Shown: positions 7,714 through 16,557 of the stretch, piece by piece
Position numbering within the stretch: position 1 is the stretch's first letter
Layout of the letters: each line of letters begins with the position of its first letter
NCBI RefSeq assembly: GCF_037327425.1
Contig: NZ_CP147846.1
Coordinates: forward strand, 806,001-870,000
Reading direction: 5' to 3'
DNA: 64,000 bases
From: Rhodococcus sovatensis
GTDB taxonomy: Bacteria > Actinomycetota > Actinomycetes > Mycobacteriales > Mycobacteriaceae
Program-made: the position numbers and the translations under genes
Notes under the pieces: model-generated
Told to the model about the DNA's origin: nothing
The model's input: the letters and a program-made list of their open reading frames with translations, nothing else
The model's database searches: none

Positions 7714-9003
7714 ATGTCCCGGAGAGTGCTCAGTGTCGTGGCAGCAGCGATGTTCGCTCTTGTCTCCTGCTCGTCCGAGCAGCCGGTGGAGGTTCCCGAC
7801 TCGATCGTCGGGTTCGAGGGTCCGGCGACTTCCACTGCACCTGCCACTTCCGATCCTCCGACACAGCCGGTCGCTCCGACGTTGGTCGATCCAACCGGGT
7901 TCCTGTACGAATCAGGCGGAACCAGCGGTTACTACTTCACGACGCCGAGCGGTCTATGGCGCTGCGCGATCCTGGCGGACAGTGCGCAGGGCGGTTCGGA
8001 CAACCAGATGGCCGGCTGCCAACCGAAGACAAGTACAGACATGCCGGTCGCAGGGGCGCCGCTCGTCCAGCAGTTCGGGTCCGGCGCGTTGGGTGCGCCG
8101 AACGCGATCCTGGTGAACAGCTCCGATGATGCGCGTTTCGCGAGCCTGAGCCAGGCGCTGTTCTGGCGAATGGACGAGACCACACCGGTGCTGGGATACG
8201 GACAGACACTGTCGGCGAACGGGTTCTCCTGCAACGTCCAGGAATCTGGTGTCTCGTGTCGCTCCGATAGTTCTGGCAGGGGATTCCAGTTCTCGACGGG
8301 CGGCTACGCATTCGAGTACGTCGAAGCACTGAGGACTGGCGCTGCGCCGAGCGTCAGCGCTGAGCCCGTGTTGGGGCGTGTCTGGGGGCCGGATCAGAAG
8401 GGTTATGGCGAGGTCAAGCCCGCTGACATCTACAACGGAGGCAGTCTGTCCGGACTCGTCGAGAACATCGTCTGGCAGGACTGGGGTGGGTCACAGGCCA
8501 CGGGGACAGGAGTCGCGCGCAACGTCGACCAGTCGTCGGGAGTCGCCAATGCGCCGATCGAACCCGTCACGATCGTCGGATTCGACCTCGGCGATTGTGA
8601 AGGCACGTTCATGTACCGGTCGGTGGTGTGGTTCTTCCCGGACAATGGCGAGACGTTCGAGTCCGCGAAAGATATGTCCACCAAACCATGTGAGGAGAAT
8701 GCATACACCGACCCCAATTCGGGAAGCTCAGGTGGAGGCACCTGCGGGGTTGTGACAGCGGCGGACGGAATGCCGCGAGATGTGCTCGTATCGAAGGGAA
8801 GTGTCTCGTGCCCCGAGGCGATGACCGTGATGAACGCGACGTACCCCACGTTGTACGACAAGCCGCTCGATATTATGGAGTACGCCGAGTGGTACTGCTC
8901 GATCAATCCCGCGGGCGAGATCCTGTTCAGCTGCGGCGACGGCAACCAGGAAGCAAGTTCTCTGGTGGTCATCTATCGATCGATGGACGACCCCTACAGG
9001 TGA
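7714..9003 (+). CDS. Exported lipoprotein of unknown function
   Basis: A 429-residue protein beginning with a lipoprotein signal: basic MSRRV, a hydrophobic core, then the lipobox LVSC with Cys about 21, followed by a Ser/Thr/Pro-rich linker (to about residue 55). The mature part is Cys-containing, rich in G/S/T and shows no family motif I can name. Two similar-looking blocks (YYFTTPSGLWRCAI near 75-90 and a C-terminal GTCGVVTAADG region) suggest secreted actinobacterial domains. ATG 7714 is chosen because it places the signal peptide at the N-terminus; ATG 7690 is in frame upstream. It is the first gene after the IS; no partner is evident. Confidence 0.82.
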   Translation: MSRRVLSVVAAAMFALVSCSSEQPVEVPDSIVGFEGPATSTAPATSDPPTQPVAPTLVDPTGFLYESGGTSGYYFTTPSGLWRCAILADSAQGGSDNQMAGCQPKTSTDMPVAGAPLVQQFGSGALGAPNAILVNSSDDARFASLSQALFWRMDETTPVLGYGQTLSANGFSCNVQESGVSCRSDSSGRGFQFSTGGYAFEYVEALRTGAAPSVSAEPVLGRVWGPDQKGYGEVKPADIYNGGSLSGLVENIVWQDWGGSQATGTGVARNVDQSSGVANAPIEPVTIVGFDLGDCEGTFMYRSVVWFFPDNGETFESAKDMSTKPCEENAYTDPNSGSSGGGTCGVVTAADGMPRDVLVSKGSVSCPEAMTVMNATYPTLYDKPLDIMEYAEWYCSINPAGEILFSCGDGNQEASSLVVIYRSMDDPYR

Positions 9004-9017
9004 CGCTTCGGATCACA

Positions 9018-10964
9018 TCAACTGCAGCAATGACCACCGACCTTCGGCGTCTCCGGCGCTAGATCGAGCATCGGATTGCCGTCGAAGAAGCCCGTCGGCT
9101 TGAGGTGCAGGCTCACGTGGCTGACCGGCATGACCGGCCAGTCCTCGGGCCTTACGACGTGGTGGGCTGCGATCGTCGGCCAGATCACCAGGTCCGCGTT
9201 CTCGAGCGAACGATCCTGTGCCGTGTACGCTACGAGCCCGTCATGGCCAGGGTTCTGCGCCACGTACTCGCCGGCCGCGTACCTCTCGCGCTCGGCATAC
9301 GGCGTCGCCCACAAGTGGTTCGTGGCGAACCCTCCTCGGCGTGCCTGCTGCGAACCGGGCTGTGCGAGAGGTAAAGCGACCGCACCGGACGGCTCGATCT
9401 TGTACCCGATGTGCCCGCCGAGCTTGTTCTTCTTGTCGGCGTTGGCTATCAGCCACGTTCGGGCCTTGAGCGGATCGGCGAGGCGCTGCGCCTCGGACTC
9501 GGAAGTGAGCTGACGCTTGGTCTGTCGCCACGCGTTGCCGTGCGGATTCTCCGGCCCGACGGGAACGGCCTCGGCTTCGAGTTCGTAGAGATTGTTGCGT
9601 TCCCCGTCGACCTTCATATCGAGGCGCACGCTGAAGAAGTGCTGGTGATGCGGCCCGTAGAGCCCAGGGGAGACGAGGGTGCCGAACTCGGGGATCTGGC
9701 CCTGTTCGATCGCTCCGGTGGAAATGATGCCGGTCAGCTTGATTTCGAACTCGATCGATCCGTCCAGATACAGGTGCCAGTAGAAGCCGTAGTCGTAATT
9801 ACCGACCGTCGCGAAGAACGACACGACCAGGCGACGATTGCGTCGTACCTGCCCTAGGTTGTCCCGAAAATCAGTGTGCTTCCATCCGATGCTGTAGTCC
9901 TCCTCGTGCATGCAGATGGCGTTCGGAAGCTCGATCGGCTGACCGTCCTGGTCGTTCACATACGCGTCGAAGTAGTGGATCTCGCCGAGGCAATCACAGC
10001 CCCATTGAAGCGAATTGGCGAGGACACCCAGCCCGTACTCGCCTTCGTCGAAGACGTTCTTGTTCCATTGACTGTCGCCAGGATCGCCGTAGGGGACATA
10101 CATTTCCGACAGCGACGCGCGGTGGATGATGGGACGAAGAGTGCCGCGGTCGAGGTAGTCGACCTCGTGCAGCAAGAGGCCCTCGCGCGGTGTGAAGCCC
10201 ACGCGCAGGCGCCAATTGGCCCATTCGACGTAGTGGCCGTCGACGGTGAACGACGGACCCTCGGGCTGGGTGATGTCGATGGTCTTCATCGGTGCGCGCT
10301 GCTCGGAGAACTCGGGGACATTGCCGGGGCGCTCGAAAAGGCCAGGTAGGTAGTTGCCCGGAGTCTGGGGGATAGGTACAACGCCGGTATCGGCCACATC
10401 CACGACCTCCATCGTGTCCATGTCGACGGTCACGACGAGGTTCTCGACGGGTCGCGCGTAGCCGTTCTCCTGTGCTTCGCTGCGAACGAACGTGAGGGGG
10501 CGCGCGAGGCGTCGACCACCGGGATTGTCGGTCTCGGTCGTGTGTCCACTGGCCCACTTGTCGACCATGGCGAGGCTGAAGTCGGTGACGCCGCGCTTGA
10601 TCATCGCGTCCTGCCAGCGTGGGTCGGCCTTGATGATGTCCTCGCACTGCAGGAATTCTTCGAGAGTGATCGGCGGTTGGGCGTCGGCGATCTCGGTGTA
10701 GCTGACTACCGAATCGTCGGTGAGGGAGACGACGGCCTCGAACGTGGCGTGGGCGTCGCGGTCGCGGAGGACGAGGAATGCTCGCCGGTCCGTATGTGGT
10801 TGTTTCAGTTCGTCTTTGGACGGTTCACGGAGCTCGATGTATACGAAGCGGGCGGCTGACGTCAGGTTGTGTTCGCGGATCACGATCGCCGACGCCTGTG
10901 AAATCTCGTGCGGAGTGAGCGGTTCGAGTGGGTGGGTGGCGACGGGCGCGAACGTGTCGGTCAT
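9018..10964 (-). CDS. Primary-amine oxidase (copper/topaquinone amine oxidase)
   Basis: A 648-residue copper amine oxidase. The topaquinone precursor Tyr is in the NYDY motif at about residue 389 (TVGNYDYGFYWHLYLDGS). The probable catalytic Asp is in HYFDAYVND at about 332. Copper ligands are the HHQH pair at about 441 and a C-terminal His in PVSHVSLHL. Such enzymes oxidise primary amines (tyramine, phenethylamine, histamine type) to aldehydes, releasing NH3 and H2O2. No signal peptide is visible. Its upstream region has the same 19-bp motif as the symporter/amidase operon, suggesting co-regulation in amine nitrogen use. It is convergent with the lipoprotein gene, with 14 bases between them. 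Confidence 0.95.
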   Translation of the reverse strand: MTDTFAPVATHPLEPLTPHEISQASAIVIREHNLTSAARFVYIELREPSKDELKQPHTDRRAFLVLRDRDAHATFEAVVSLTDDSVVSYTEIADAQPPITLEEFLQCEDIIKADPRWQDAMIKRGVTDFSLAMVDKWASGHTTETDNPGGRRLARPLTFVRSEAQENGYARPVENLVVTVDMDTMEVVDVADTGVVPIPQTPGNYLPGLFERPGNVPEFSEQRAPMKTIDITQPEGPSFTVDGHYVEWANWRLRVGFTPREGLLLHEVDYLDRGTLRPIIHRASLSEMYVPYGDPGDSQWNKNVFDEGEYGLGVLANSLQWGCDCLGEIHYFDAYVNDQDGQPIELPNAICMHEEDYSIGWKHTDFRDNLGQVRRNRRLVVSFFATVGNYDYGFYWHLYLDGSIEFEIKLTGIISTGAIEQGQIPEFGTLVSPGLYGPHHQHFFSVRLDMKVDGERNNLYELEAEAVPVGPENPHGNAWRQTKRQLTSESEAQRLADPLKARTWLIANADKKNKLGGHIGYKIEPSGAVALPLAQPGSQQARRGGFATNHLWATPYAERERYAAGEYVAQNPGHDGLVAYTAQDRSLENADLVIWPTIAAHHVVRPEDWPVMPVSHVSLHLKPTGFFDGNPMLDLAPETPKVGGHCCS

Positions 10965-11301
10965 CGAAGCTCCTGCAGTCGGTGGGGATGGAACTCGGGC
11001 GGAATGCTGCGGGTACGGAACAAGACGACGGACGCGAGCTGCGGCGATCCTGTTGATCGACGTCCTGGTCCGCTCCCGTCCGTGGATTGTGTAACCGACG
11101 GTAGGGGTAGACCATTTCTGGTTTTCGAGCCTCGTGTGAGGGGTGTGTTACTCGGTGCGAGGTGGCTGGGTTGGGTACTGCGTCTACGGCGGAACGACTG
11201 TGTACACGAACATTGCGACGGGTTGGCTGAACTCGCGGTGCGCTACGGCATAGAGGCTGGACGAGTAACGCCAGGATGTGAGCAGGTAGGGAGGTGGAGC
11301 G
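10965..11301. other. 337-bp gene-free region upstream of the amine oxidase
   Basis: No credible gene on either strand. It holds the shared motif at 11107-11125, about 145 bases from the amine oxidase start. The remainder lies downstream of the helicase stop (11302) and shows no clear terminator. Confidence 0.6.
11107..11125 (-). promoter_or_regulatory. Candidate operator upstream of the amine oxidase
   Basis: An exact 19-base copy of the motif at 5631-5649, with the ACCA-N4-TGGT inverted repeat at 11111-11122. Flanking TCGTGTG is also conserved. The distance to the amine oxidase start (about 145 bases) is larger than in the first operon (about 55), so the transcription start may lie well upstream of the gene. 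Confidence 0.7.
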
Positions 11302-14010
11302 CTAGCTGCTTCTGGTGCTTCCAATGGTGAGCGCATCTGAGGCAGAGACCAATTCGAATTCCCGTTCTCCGCGCAAGTTCGCGATGGCAATCATGCCGGG
11401 CGTCGGCGTATTACGCACCACGCTCCAATCTCCGATGATGTAGAGCCGCTTCTGAGCGCGTGTGATCCCGACGTTCAACAACTTGGCCGCGGATACCTCT
11501 CGCTTGTTCCCGGACAGATCTGCCTGGGCCGCCCAACGTAAACGACCCGAGTCCTGCATCAGGTCGAGGATCACGACGTCGTACTGCCGCCCTTGGAATT
11601 TGTGGGCAGTCCCGCATTCGATGGCCAACCTCCTTCTCCGCGTCAGTGCTTCTGCCTGTTGGGCATGCGCTGCGTACGGGCACACCACTCCCATCGAGGT
11701 GCCTGAGTCCTCTCGGTGACGGTTGTGGATGGCCTCGATCAAGTCGAGCCCGAGAGGGTGGGTCCACGACTGGCCGCGTCGACGCAATCCTTGTTCGGGG
11801 TGCGTGGAAGTGTCCACGAAGACTACATAGGGCGGACCGATACGGTCGTCGTTGCTGCGCCAGGAACTTTCGAGTAGGCCGTCGTAGCAGAACTCGTTCA
11901 CGATGCCGGCGATGACGGGTGGATATCGATACTGCGTGCGCAGAGCCACGCATCGCGAATTACGTTCAGCGGAGGCTCGATCCACGACACCGTGCAGCGC
12001 AAAAATGTCATCTTCTTGCCAGTGCAGCACACGCTTGTCGTCCTCGGTAATGGCGTCGTCGGTCTCGGTGATCGGCGCATTCTGCAGGAAGTCACCCACG
12101 AACGCGAGGCAGTGGTCGGCTTTCGATCCGGCGTACACAAGTTGCGGAATCTGTGCCGACGCGGCCTCGTCGACAATGACCGTGTCGAAGCGACGGTTCG
12201 CGAGCTCGGTCTTCGTCGCCAACGACGACAGTGTGCACGCGATGACCGGCGCTGTCTCGAGGAGGTGGCTCTTGGTCTTTGCGTATTCGTCGTCCAGCAG
12301 CTTTTTCTCGACGATCAGCGCTTTCATTGCAGTGTCGAGTGATGCGACGCGTTCGTTGTAGTCGTCGCGTTCAGCCAGGGCCTCCAACGTTCCGTCGGCT
12401 CGACCCTCAGCAATGATGACCTCCCAGTCGGGAACGGCGTCGACAACGCGCTGAGCTTCTGCATATTGAGCTCGTGTCTGAATGGAGTGGGCCTGCGCTG
12501 CAGATTCCGCAGCCTGAACGACAGATGCTTCTCGGGCCAGCTCCCAAGCGCGGCGCTGGGCGGATTCGGCGATCACTACTTGCTGATGTGCGTTGGTGGC
12601 CTCTCCTGCAGCGGCAGCGGCTGCCCTTCTGAACGTCTCGACTCCGGCTTCGGCAGAGTGGACCTCGGCGGCAAGTATGCTGCGACGCTCATTTGCCAGT
12701 TGTATTCGTGAGTCGAGCGCATGCCGCCGCCACGGCAAACCCGCGCTCCAGGACTGTCGGGCCGACGTGGCCTCCGACCACTCCAGGACGGCATTGGACA
12801 GCTCGAACCTGAGCGACGCGAGTGACTGCTCGGCGGCGTAGACCTGGTGAGCGGCATGGTGAGCAGTTCTAGTGGCAGACTCAGTGCGTTCTCTCAGCTG
12901 AGGTAATGCGGACGCCGATGCCGCGCTGTGTGCGGCTGCCGCCTCGATTCGCTCGAAGTCGGAACGGCGGCGCGCGGACTCGACTCCCGCCATCACCAAG
13001 TCTTCTGCAAGGTGCCGTGCGGTGTCCGCTGCGTCCTGAGCTCGAAGCGCAGATTCGAGCCGTAGGCCGTTTCCCTGTTCGAGTCGCTGCACGACAACGC
13101 CGAGGTGGAGGCGATCCGGGTGCGATTCGTTCTCGGCCATTGCGTCCTGAATCGACTGAAGTCGTTCAACACGGTTGGTTATCGCTGCTGCGGCCTTGTC
13201 GACGGTGAGCCAGGGATGTTCCGACACCTTCCGGGTCAGCTGGCCCGATGCTCCGACTCGGACGACTTGACCGGCTTCTTCCACGGTCTCCGCGACTGAT
13301 TCGACGACGTTGTCCACTGCGACGTGGGTGTGCGACGTGATGAGAACCGAACGCCCCTGGCTCAACGCACGAGAAACGGCTTTCACGATGACATTCGTCT
13401 TTCCGGTCCCCGGCGGGCCCCAGACCAGCCATCCACCCTCGGAGGTCATGGCGTTGAAAGCCCACTGTTGCTCGGTGTTCAGTCCTTCGACAGCGGGAGC
13501 CATGGGCAGGACACCAGGCGACCACAAGTCGACGACCAGAGGTGCACGGGTCGCCTGCTGAACGCACACACGCAGTTGCCGGAGCAGATCGAGATCGAAG
13601 TCGTCGGCGAACGCCACCCGGACGTGAGTCGCAGTTCCGAGTGCCCGACGCGTCGCTGAAGTGACCTTCAGCTTGAGTTTGCGGGCCTTGGGTTCGTATG
13701 CCAGCTCGACCTCGCAGCGTGCCGGGTCGCTGGCATCCGCGGTGTCGGCGTCCAACAGGAAGAATCGGTGGCCGGACCATCCACTCCGAGGTGGAGGAGC
13801 GGAAGTCACTACTTCCAGTAGCGTTCGCTCTGGCAACGGCAACGGATTGTCCGTAATCTTGGTCAGCTTTTCGTTCCGTAACCTGCGCTCGATCAACGCG
13901 TCTAGGCCCGCGAGCGTATTTTCGCGTATCCATGGCCACGTAGCTGCAGACCCATCCACTGGTTCCTGTCTGCGCACGACGCCGCCATCTATTGTTCCCC
14001 CACCCGACAT
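11302..14010 (-). CDS. Large SF1-type helicase (AAA/Upf1-like) with long coiled-coil insert
   Basis: About 902 residues from ATG 14010. A Q-motif-like GLNTEQQWAFNAM precedes Walker A WGPPGTGKT at about residue 200, followed by motif Ia (SHTHVAVDNV). Walker B VIVDEAA is at about 612 and the C-terminal SF1 motif GTAHKFQGRQYDVVILD at about 800. Between about 330 and 560 is an Ala/Arg/Glu-rich helical insert likely to form a coiled coil. The frame extends to ATG 14085 with a signal-like stretch, but the cytoplasmic helicase fold makes that start doubtful. It probably unwinds nucleic acid using ATP. No nuclease domain is visible, and no obvious partner gene is adjacent. Confidence 0.88.
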   Translation of the reverse strand: MSGGGTIDGGVVRRQEPVDGSAATWPWIRENTLAGLDALIERRLRNEKLTKITDNPLPLPERTLLEVVTSAPPPRSGWSGHRFFLLDADTADASDPARCEVELAYEPKARKLKLKVTSATRRALGTATHVRVAFADDFDLDLLRQLRVCVQQATRAPLVVDLWSPGVLPMAPAVEGLNTEQQWAFNAMTSEGGWLVWGPPGTGKTNVIVKAVSRALSQGRSVLITSHTHVAVDNVVESVAETVEEAGQVVRVGASGQLTRKVSEHPWLTVDKAAAAITNRVERLQSIQDAMAENESHPDRLHLGVVVQRLEQGNGLRLESALRAQDAADTARHLAEDLVMAGVESARRRSDFERIEAAAAHSAASASALPQLRERTESATRTAHHAAHQVYAAEQSLASLRFELSNAVLEWSEATSARQSWSAGLPWRRHALDSRIQLANERRSILAAEVHSAEAGVETFRRAAAAAAGEATNAHQQVVIAESAQRRAWELAREASVVQAAESAAQAHSIQTRAQYAEAQRVVDAVPDWEVIIAEGRADGTLEALAERDDYNERVASLDTAMKALIVEKKLLDDEYAKTKSHLLETAPVIACTLSSLATKTELANRRFDTVIVDEAASAQIPQLVYAGSKADHCLAFVGDFLQNAPITETDDAITEDDKRVLHWQEDDIFALHGVVDRASAERNSRCVALRTQYRYPPVIAGIVNEFCYDGLLESSWRSNDDRIGPPYVVFVDTSTHPEQGLRRRGQSWTHPLGLDLIEAIHNRHREDSGTSMGVVCPYAAHAQQAEALTRRRRLAIECGTAHKFQGRQYDVVILDLMQDSGRLRWAAQADLSGNKREVSAAKLLNVGITRAQKRLYIIGDWSVVRNTPTPGMIAIANLRGEREFELVSASDALTIGSTRSS

Positions 14011-14103
14011 GCCGCAACCGTATACGGGGATCACGACAACCGCGAGCAACAGGAATCGAGTGCAGCGATAGGGCGAAAGCCCCATGTGTAGTTGGCGTTT
14101 CGT

Positions 14104-14140
14104 TGAATATGCAAGCTTTCGCCCCCAGCGTGCATATTCA
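14104..14140. promoter_or_regulatory. Inverted repeats upstream of the helicase gene
   Basis: TGAATATGCA (14104-14113) and TGCATATTCA (14131-14140) are perfect 10-base arms around a 17-base spacer. A second pair, GGGCGAAAG (14071-14079) and CTTTCGCCC (14116-14124), overlaps. The position between the helicase start and the next leftward gene suits an operator or a terminator of the small secreted protein gene; which one is not clear. Confidence 0.5.
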
Positions 14141-14211
14141 GGGTGCCGGCGTTTTCGGATTGCGTTCGGTTCAGCGACGCCCGCGGCGAGCTCGATCCGA
14201 GTTCAACCCCT

Positions 14212-14454
14212 CTAGCACCGGCCGGATGACCAAGGAGCGCATGGACCGAACAACCGGTACTGAAGTGCTTGCCAGATGTCGGCCGAACCGGTACTGAGGA
14301 CGGCTAAACCTGAATTCGCCGCTGCAGAGCCGGTATCCACTGCCGCGCTCCCGGTGCTCGGTAGGGGAGCCGCTGACGCCGACGCTGCACCGACCAAGGC
14401 GAACGCGCATGTGATCGATAGTGCGGCCATCAAGTGGGCGGTTCGCATCTTCAT
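14212..14454 (-). CDS. Small secreted protein with STGSA-type repeats
   Basis: An 80-residue frame with a convincing Sec signal peptide: MKMRTAHLMAALS, a hydrophobic core and AxA cleavage near residue 28 (SASAAP). The mature part has short repeats (LPSTGSAAVDTGSAAANSG, then LSTGSADIW) and ends with two Cys residues (GPCAPWSSGRC). No family is recognised. It lies alone between the helicase and the hydratase, all leftward. It is supported by signal peptide quality rather than homology, so it could be a chance frame. Confidence 0.6.
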   Translation of the reverse strand: MKMRTAHLMAALSITCAFALVGAASASAAPLPSTGSAAVDTGSAAANSGLAVLSTGSADIWQALQYRLFGPCAPWSSGRC

Positions 14455-14485
14455 TGGGCCATCCTCGTACTTGTTCGGTCACCGA

Positions 14486-15301
14486 TCAACTTGACGCAGT
14501 CACAACTCCCCGCGCCAACACGCGATCCTCGGAGTCGAGAACGAGTACTTCGCTACCGGTATCGGTGGCACATCCCACCAACCGGACTTCTGTATCGACG
14601 AACACCGGTGCCTGCATCTGGATCGAGAAACTCCGCGGACACGCATCGGGCTGCGACCGTACGGCGAAGTCGAGCAACAGCATCCGCACCAACGGCCCGT
14701 GCACCAACAGATTCTGCAGACCCTCGACGTTGCGAGCCCAATCCCGGTTGTAGTGCACCAGATGGGTGTTGAAGGTCAGCGCGGAGAACCGGAACAGCTG
14801 GCGGGAATCGAGGGTCAACGACTCGGTCCACGACCACTCCACATCGGGAGCCGGGGCAGGCGGCTTGGCCACCGCACCCGGTTTCGCGGCCTCGAGAAAC
14901 ACGTCGTGCCACACACTGGAGACAGCCAGTTCACCGTCGACGAGATAGCTGCGCTCGACGTCGGCGAACACGAGCCGCCCACCCCGTCCCTGCTTGTCGA
15001 CGATGGCGCCGGCCTGCACGCGCTGCTCCACGACGTCGTCGTACGCCAGTGGCCGGTGAAAGACGGTGTCCTCTCCGGCATACATCCGTCGCGGAAGATC
15101 GATGACGGGCAGGACACCGTCGTCGGCAGGGGAGCCGTCGGGACGAAGCTCGGCCAGCGCGGCGTCGAACGGGAAGTAGATGCCCTCCCAGCCGGGAGGG
15201 AGCTCACCCGTCGACTTCGGTTCCGCCGCTGTGGGAGCGAACGTGCCGCGATAGGCAACCGCGGGTGCTAGTCGCAGAGACTCGGTACGTACGACGGCCA
15301 T
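14486..15301 (-). CDS. HotDog-fold acyl-CoA hydratase (mesaconyl-C4-CoA hydratase / HTD2-like)
   Basis: A 271-residue double-HotDog protein. The N-terminal half resembles FAS1-like dehydratase domains (MYAGEDTVFHRPLAYDDVVEQRV). The C-terminal half has FSALTFNTHLVHYNRDWARNVEG..LLVHGPLVRMLLLDF, typical of mesaconyl-CoA hydratase-like enzymes with catalytic Asp/His. The ATG at 15301 overlaps the CoA-transferase stop as ATGA. Relatives add water to alpha,beta-unsaturated acyl-CoAs. In this cluster a plausible reaction is interconversion of a methylglutaconyl- or mesaconyl/itaconyl-type CoA with its hydroxyacyl-CoA (inference). Confidence 0.85.
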   Translation of the reverse strand: MAVVRTESLRLAPAVAYRGTFAPTAAEPKSTGELPPGWEGIYFPFDAALAELRPDGSPADDGVLPVIDLPRRMYAGEDTVFHRPLAYDDVVEQRVQAGAIVDKQGRGGRLVFADVERSYLVDGELAVSSVWHDVFLEAAKPGAVAKPPAPAPDVEWSWTESLTLDSRQLFRFSALTFNTHLVHYNRDWARNVEGLQNLLVHGPLVRMLLLDFAVRSQPDACPRSFSIQMQAPVFVDTEVRLVGCATDTGSEVLVLDSEDRVLARGVVTASS

Positions 15302-16527
15302 CAGACGACGCCGTCGGTGCGCAACGCTGCGATCTTCTCGGGTGAGTACCCGGCCAAGCCCGCGAGGACCGAGTCGGTGTGCTCGCCGAGACCGTTCGCT
15401 TTGCGCCCAGGGTTGGCAGGAGTGGCACCCAGCTTGATCGGCTGGCCGAACATCCGCAGTGTCCCGAACTTGCCGTAGTCGGCCTCGACGACCATGTCCC
15501 GCTCTGCCGTGCCCGGATCCTCGACGACCTCTCCGATGTTCTTGATCGCCGTCAACGGAATGACTGCGCCGGCGAGGTCTTCGAGTTCGGATCGCTTGCG
15601 GCCGTCGAACCAGCTGATCACCAACGGCTTGACGCGGCGCTCGTAGACCTTCGGGTCGAAACGCTTGCGCATCGTGTCGATCTCGGGATCGGTCGCCGCC
15701 TCGGGAGTGCCGAAGAGCTCGCAGGAGGCGTTCCACAGCTTGTCGGTGTAGCCGCCGAAGAACACCTGGCCGTCGGCGCATGGGAACAGCTCGTATGGGC
15801 GGACCCACGCGTGCTTGTTGCCCGACGGCGTGGCTGTCGTGCCGTCGACCGTGTAGTCGACCACGGCTGTCTCCGTCATCGCGAAGATGCTGTCGACCTG
15901 CGCGACGTCGACGAGCTGGCCGACGCCCGTCCGCTCGGCGTGACGCAGCGCGGTGAGGGCGCCGATCACTCCGAACATGGTGGCGGACAGGTCACCGATC
16001 GTGACGCCGACCCGGACCGGATCTTCTCCGACCTGTCCGTTCATCGACCACAATCCGCCGGCTGCTTGCGCGGTATTGTCGAACGCCGGATACGAACTAC
16101 GCGAACCTGTTTGACCGTAACCCGAGATTGCGAGATAGACGAGCCTCGGATTGATCTCGGCCAACACGTCGTAGTCGATGCCGAGCTTCTTCGTCGTTCC
16201 GGGCCGGAAGTTCTCGATCAGCACATCGGCTGTGGCGACCAGATCCTTAAGTACAGCCTTGCCCTCGTCCGCACGCAGATCGAGCGTCAGTCCCAGCTTG
16301 CCGCGGTTGTACTGGGCGTAATAGGCGCTGAACTCGTCGTCCTCGGTCTTGAGGTACGGCGGGAACCCCCGGGCCACATCGGGACCCGTCGGATTCTCGA
16401 TCTTGATCACCGTCGCTCCGAAGTCGGCGAACATCTGCGCAGCGTAGGCACCGGCGAGGACGTGCGAAAGGTCGAGGACCACAACGCCGGCCAACGAGCC
16501 CGTGTTGCCTACCAGAGGGAAAGTCAT
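15301..16527 (-). CDS. Class III (CaiB/BaiF) CoA-transferase
   Basis: A 408-residue family III CoA-transferase. Recognisable parts are the N-terminal Rossmann-like VVVLDLSHVLAGAYAAQMFADFGATVIKIE, the NRGKLGLTLDLR segment and VLIENFRPGTTKKLGIDYD. The family moves CoA between organic acids without ATP through an aspartyl-CoA thioester. It is translationally coupled to the hydratase and about 30 bases downstream of the MFS gene. In context it would activate an imported dicarboxylic or hydroxy acid as its CoA ester before the hydratase and lyase steps. Donor and acceptor are unknown; 3-hydroxy-3-methylglutarate, methylglutaconate and itaconate are candidates. Confidence 0.9.
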   Translation of the reverse strand: MTFPLVGNTGSLAGVVVLDLSHVLAGAYAAQMFADFGATVIKIENPTGPDVARGFPPYLKTEDDEFSAYYAQYNRGKLGLTLDLRADEGKAVLKDLVATADVLIENFRPGTTKKLGIDYDVLAEINPRLVYLAISGYGQTGSRSSYPAFDNTAQAAGGLWSMNGQVGEDPVRVGVTIGDLSATMFGVIGALTALRHAERTGVGQLVDVAQVDSIFAMTETAVVDYTVDGTTATPSGNKHAWVRPYELFPCADGQVFFGGYTDKLWNASCELFGTPEAATDPEIDTMRKRFDPKVYERRVKPLVISWFDGRKRSELEDLAGAVIPLTAIKNIGEVVEDPGTAERDMVVEADYGKFGTLRMFGQPIKLGATPANPGRKANGLGEHTDSVLAGLAGYSPEKIAALRTDGVV

Positions 16528-16557
16528 GAATTCGCTTTCTATGAGAGGTACTACGGG

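Noticed and set aside
14008..14085. Upstream start for the helicase with a lipoprotein-like signal (ending VYGC)
   Set aside because: A cytoplasmic nucleic-acid helicase should not carry a lipobox. The stretch overlaps an inverted repeat and lacks a ribosome-binding site; ATG 14010 is preferred.
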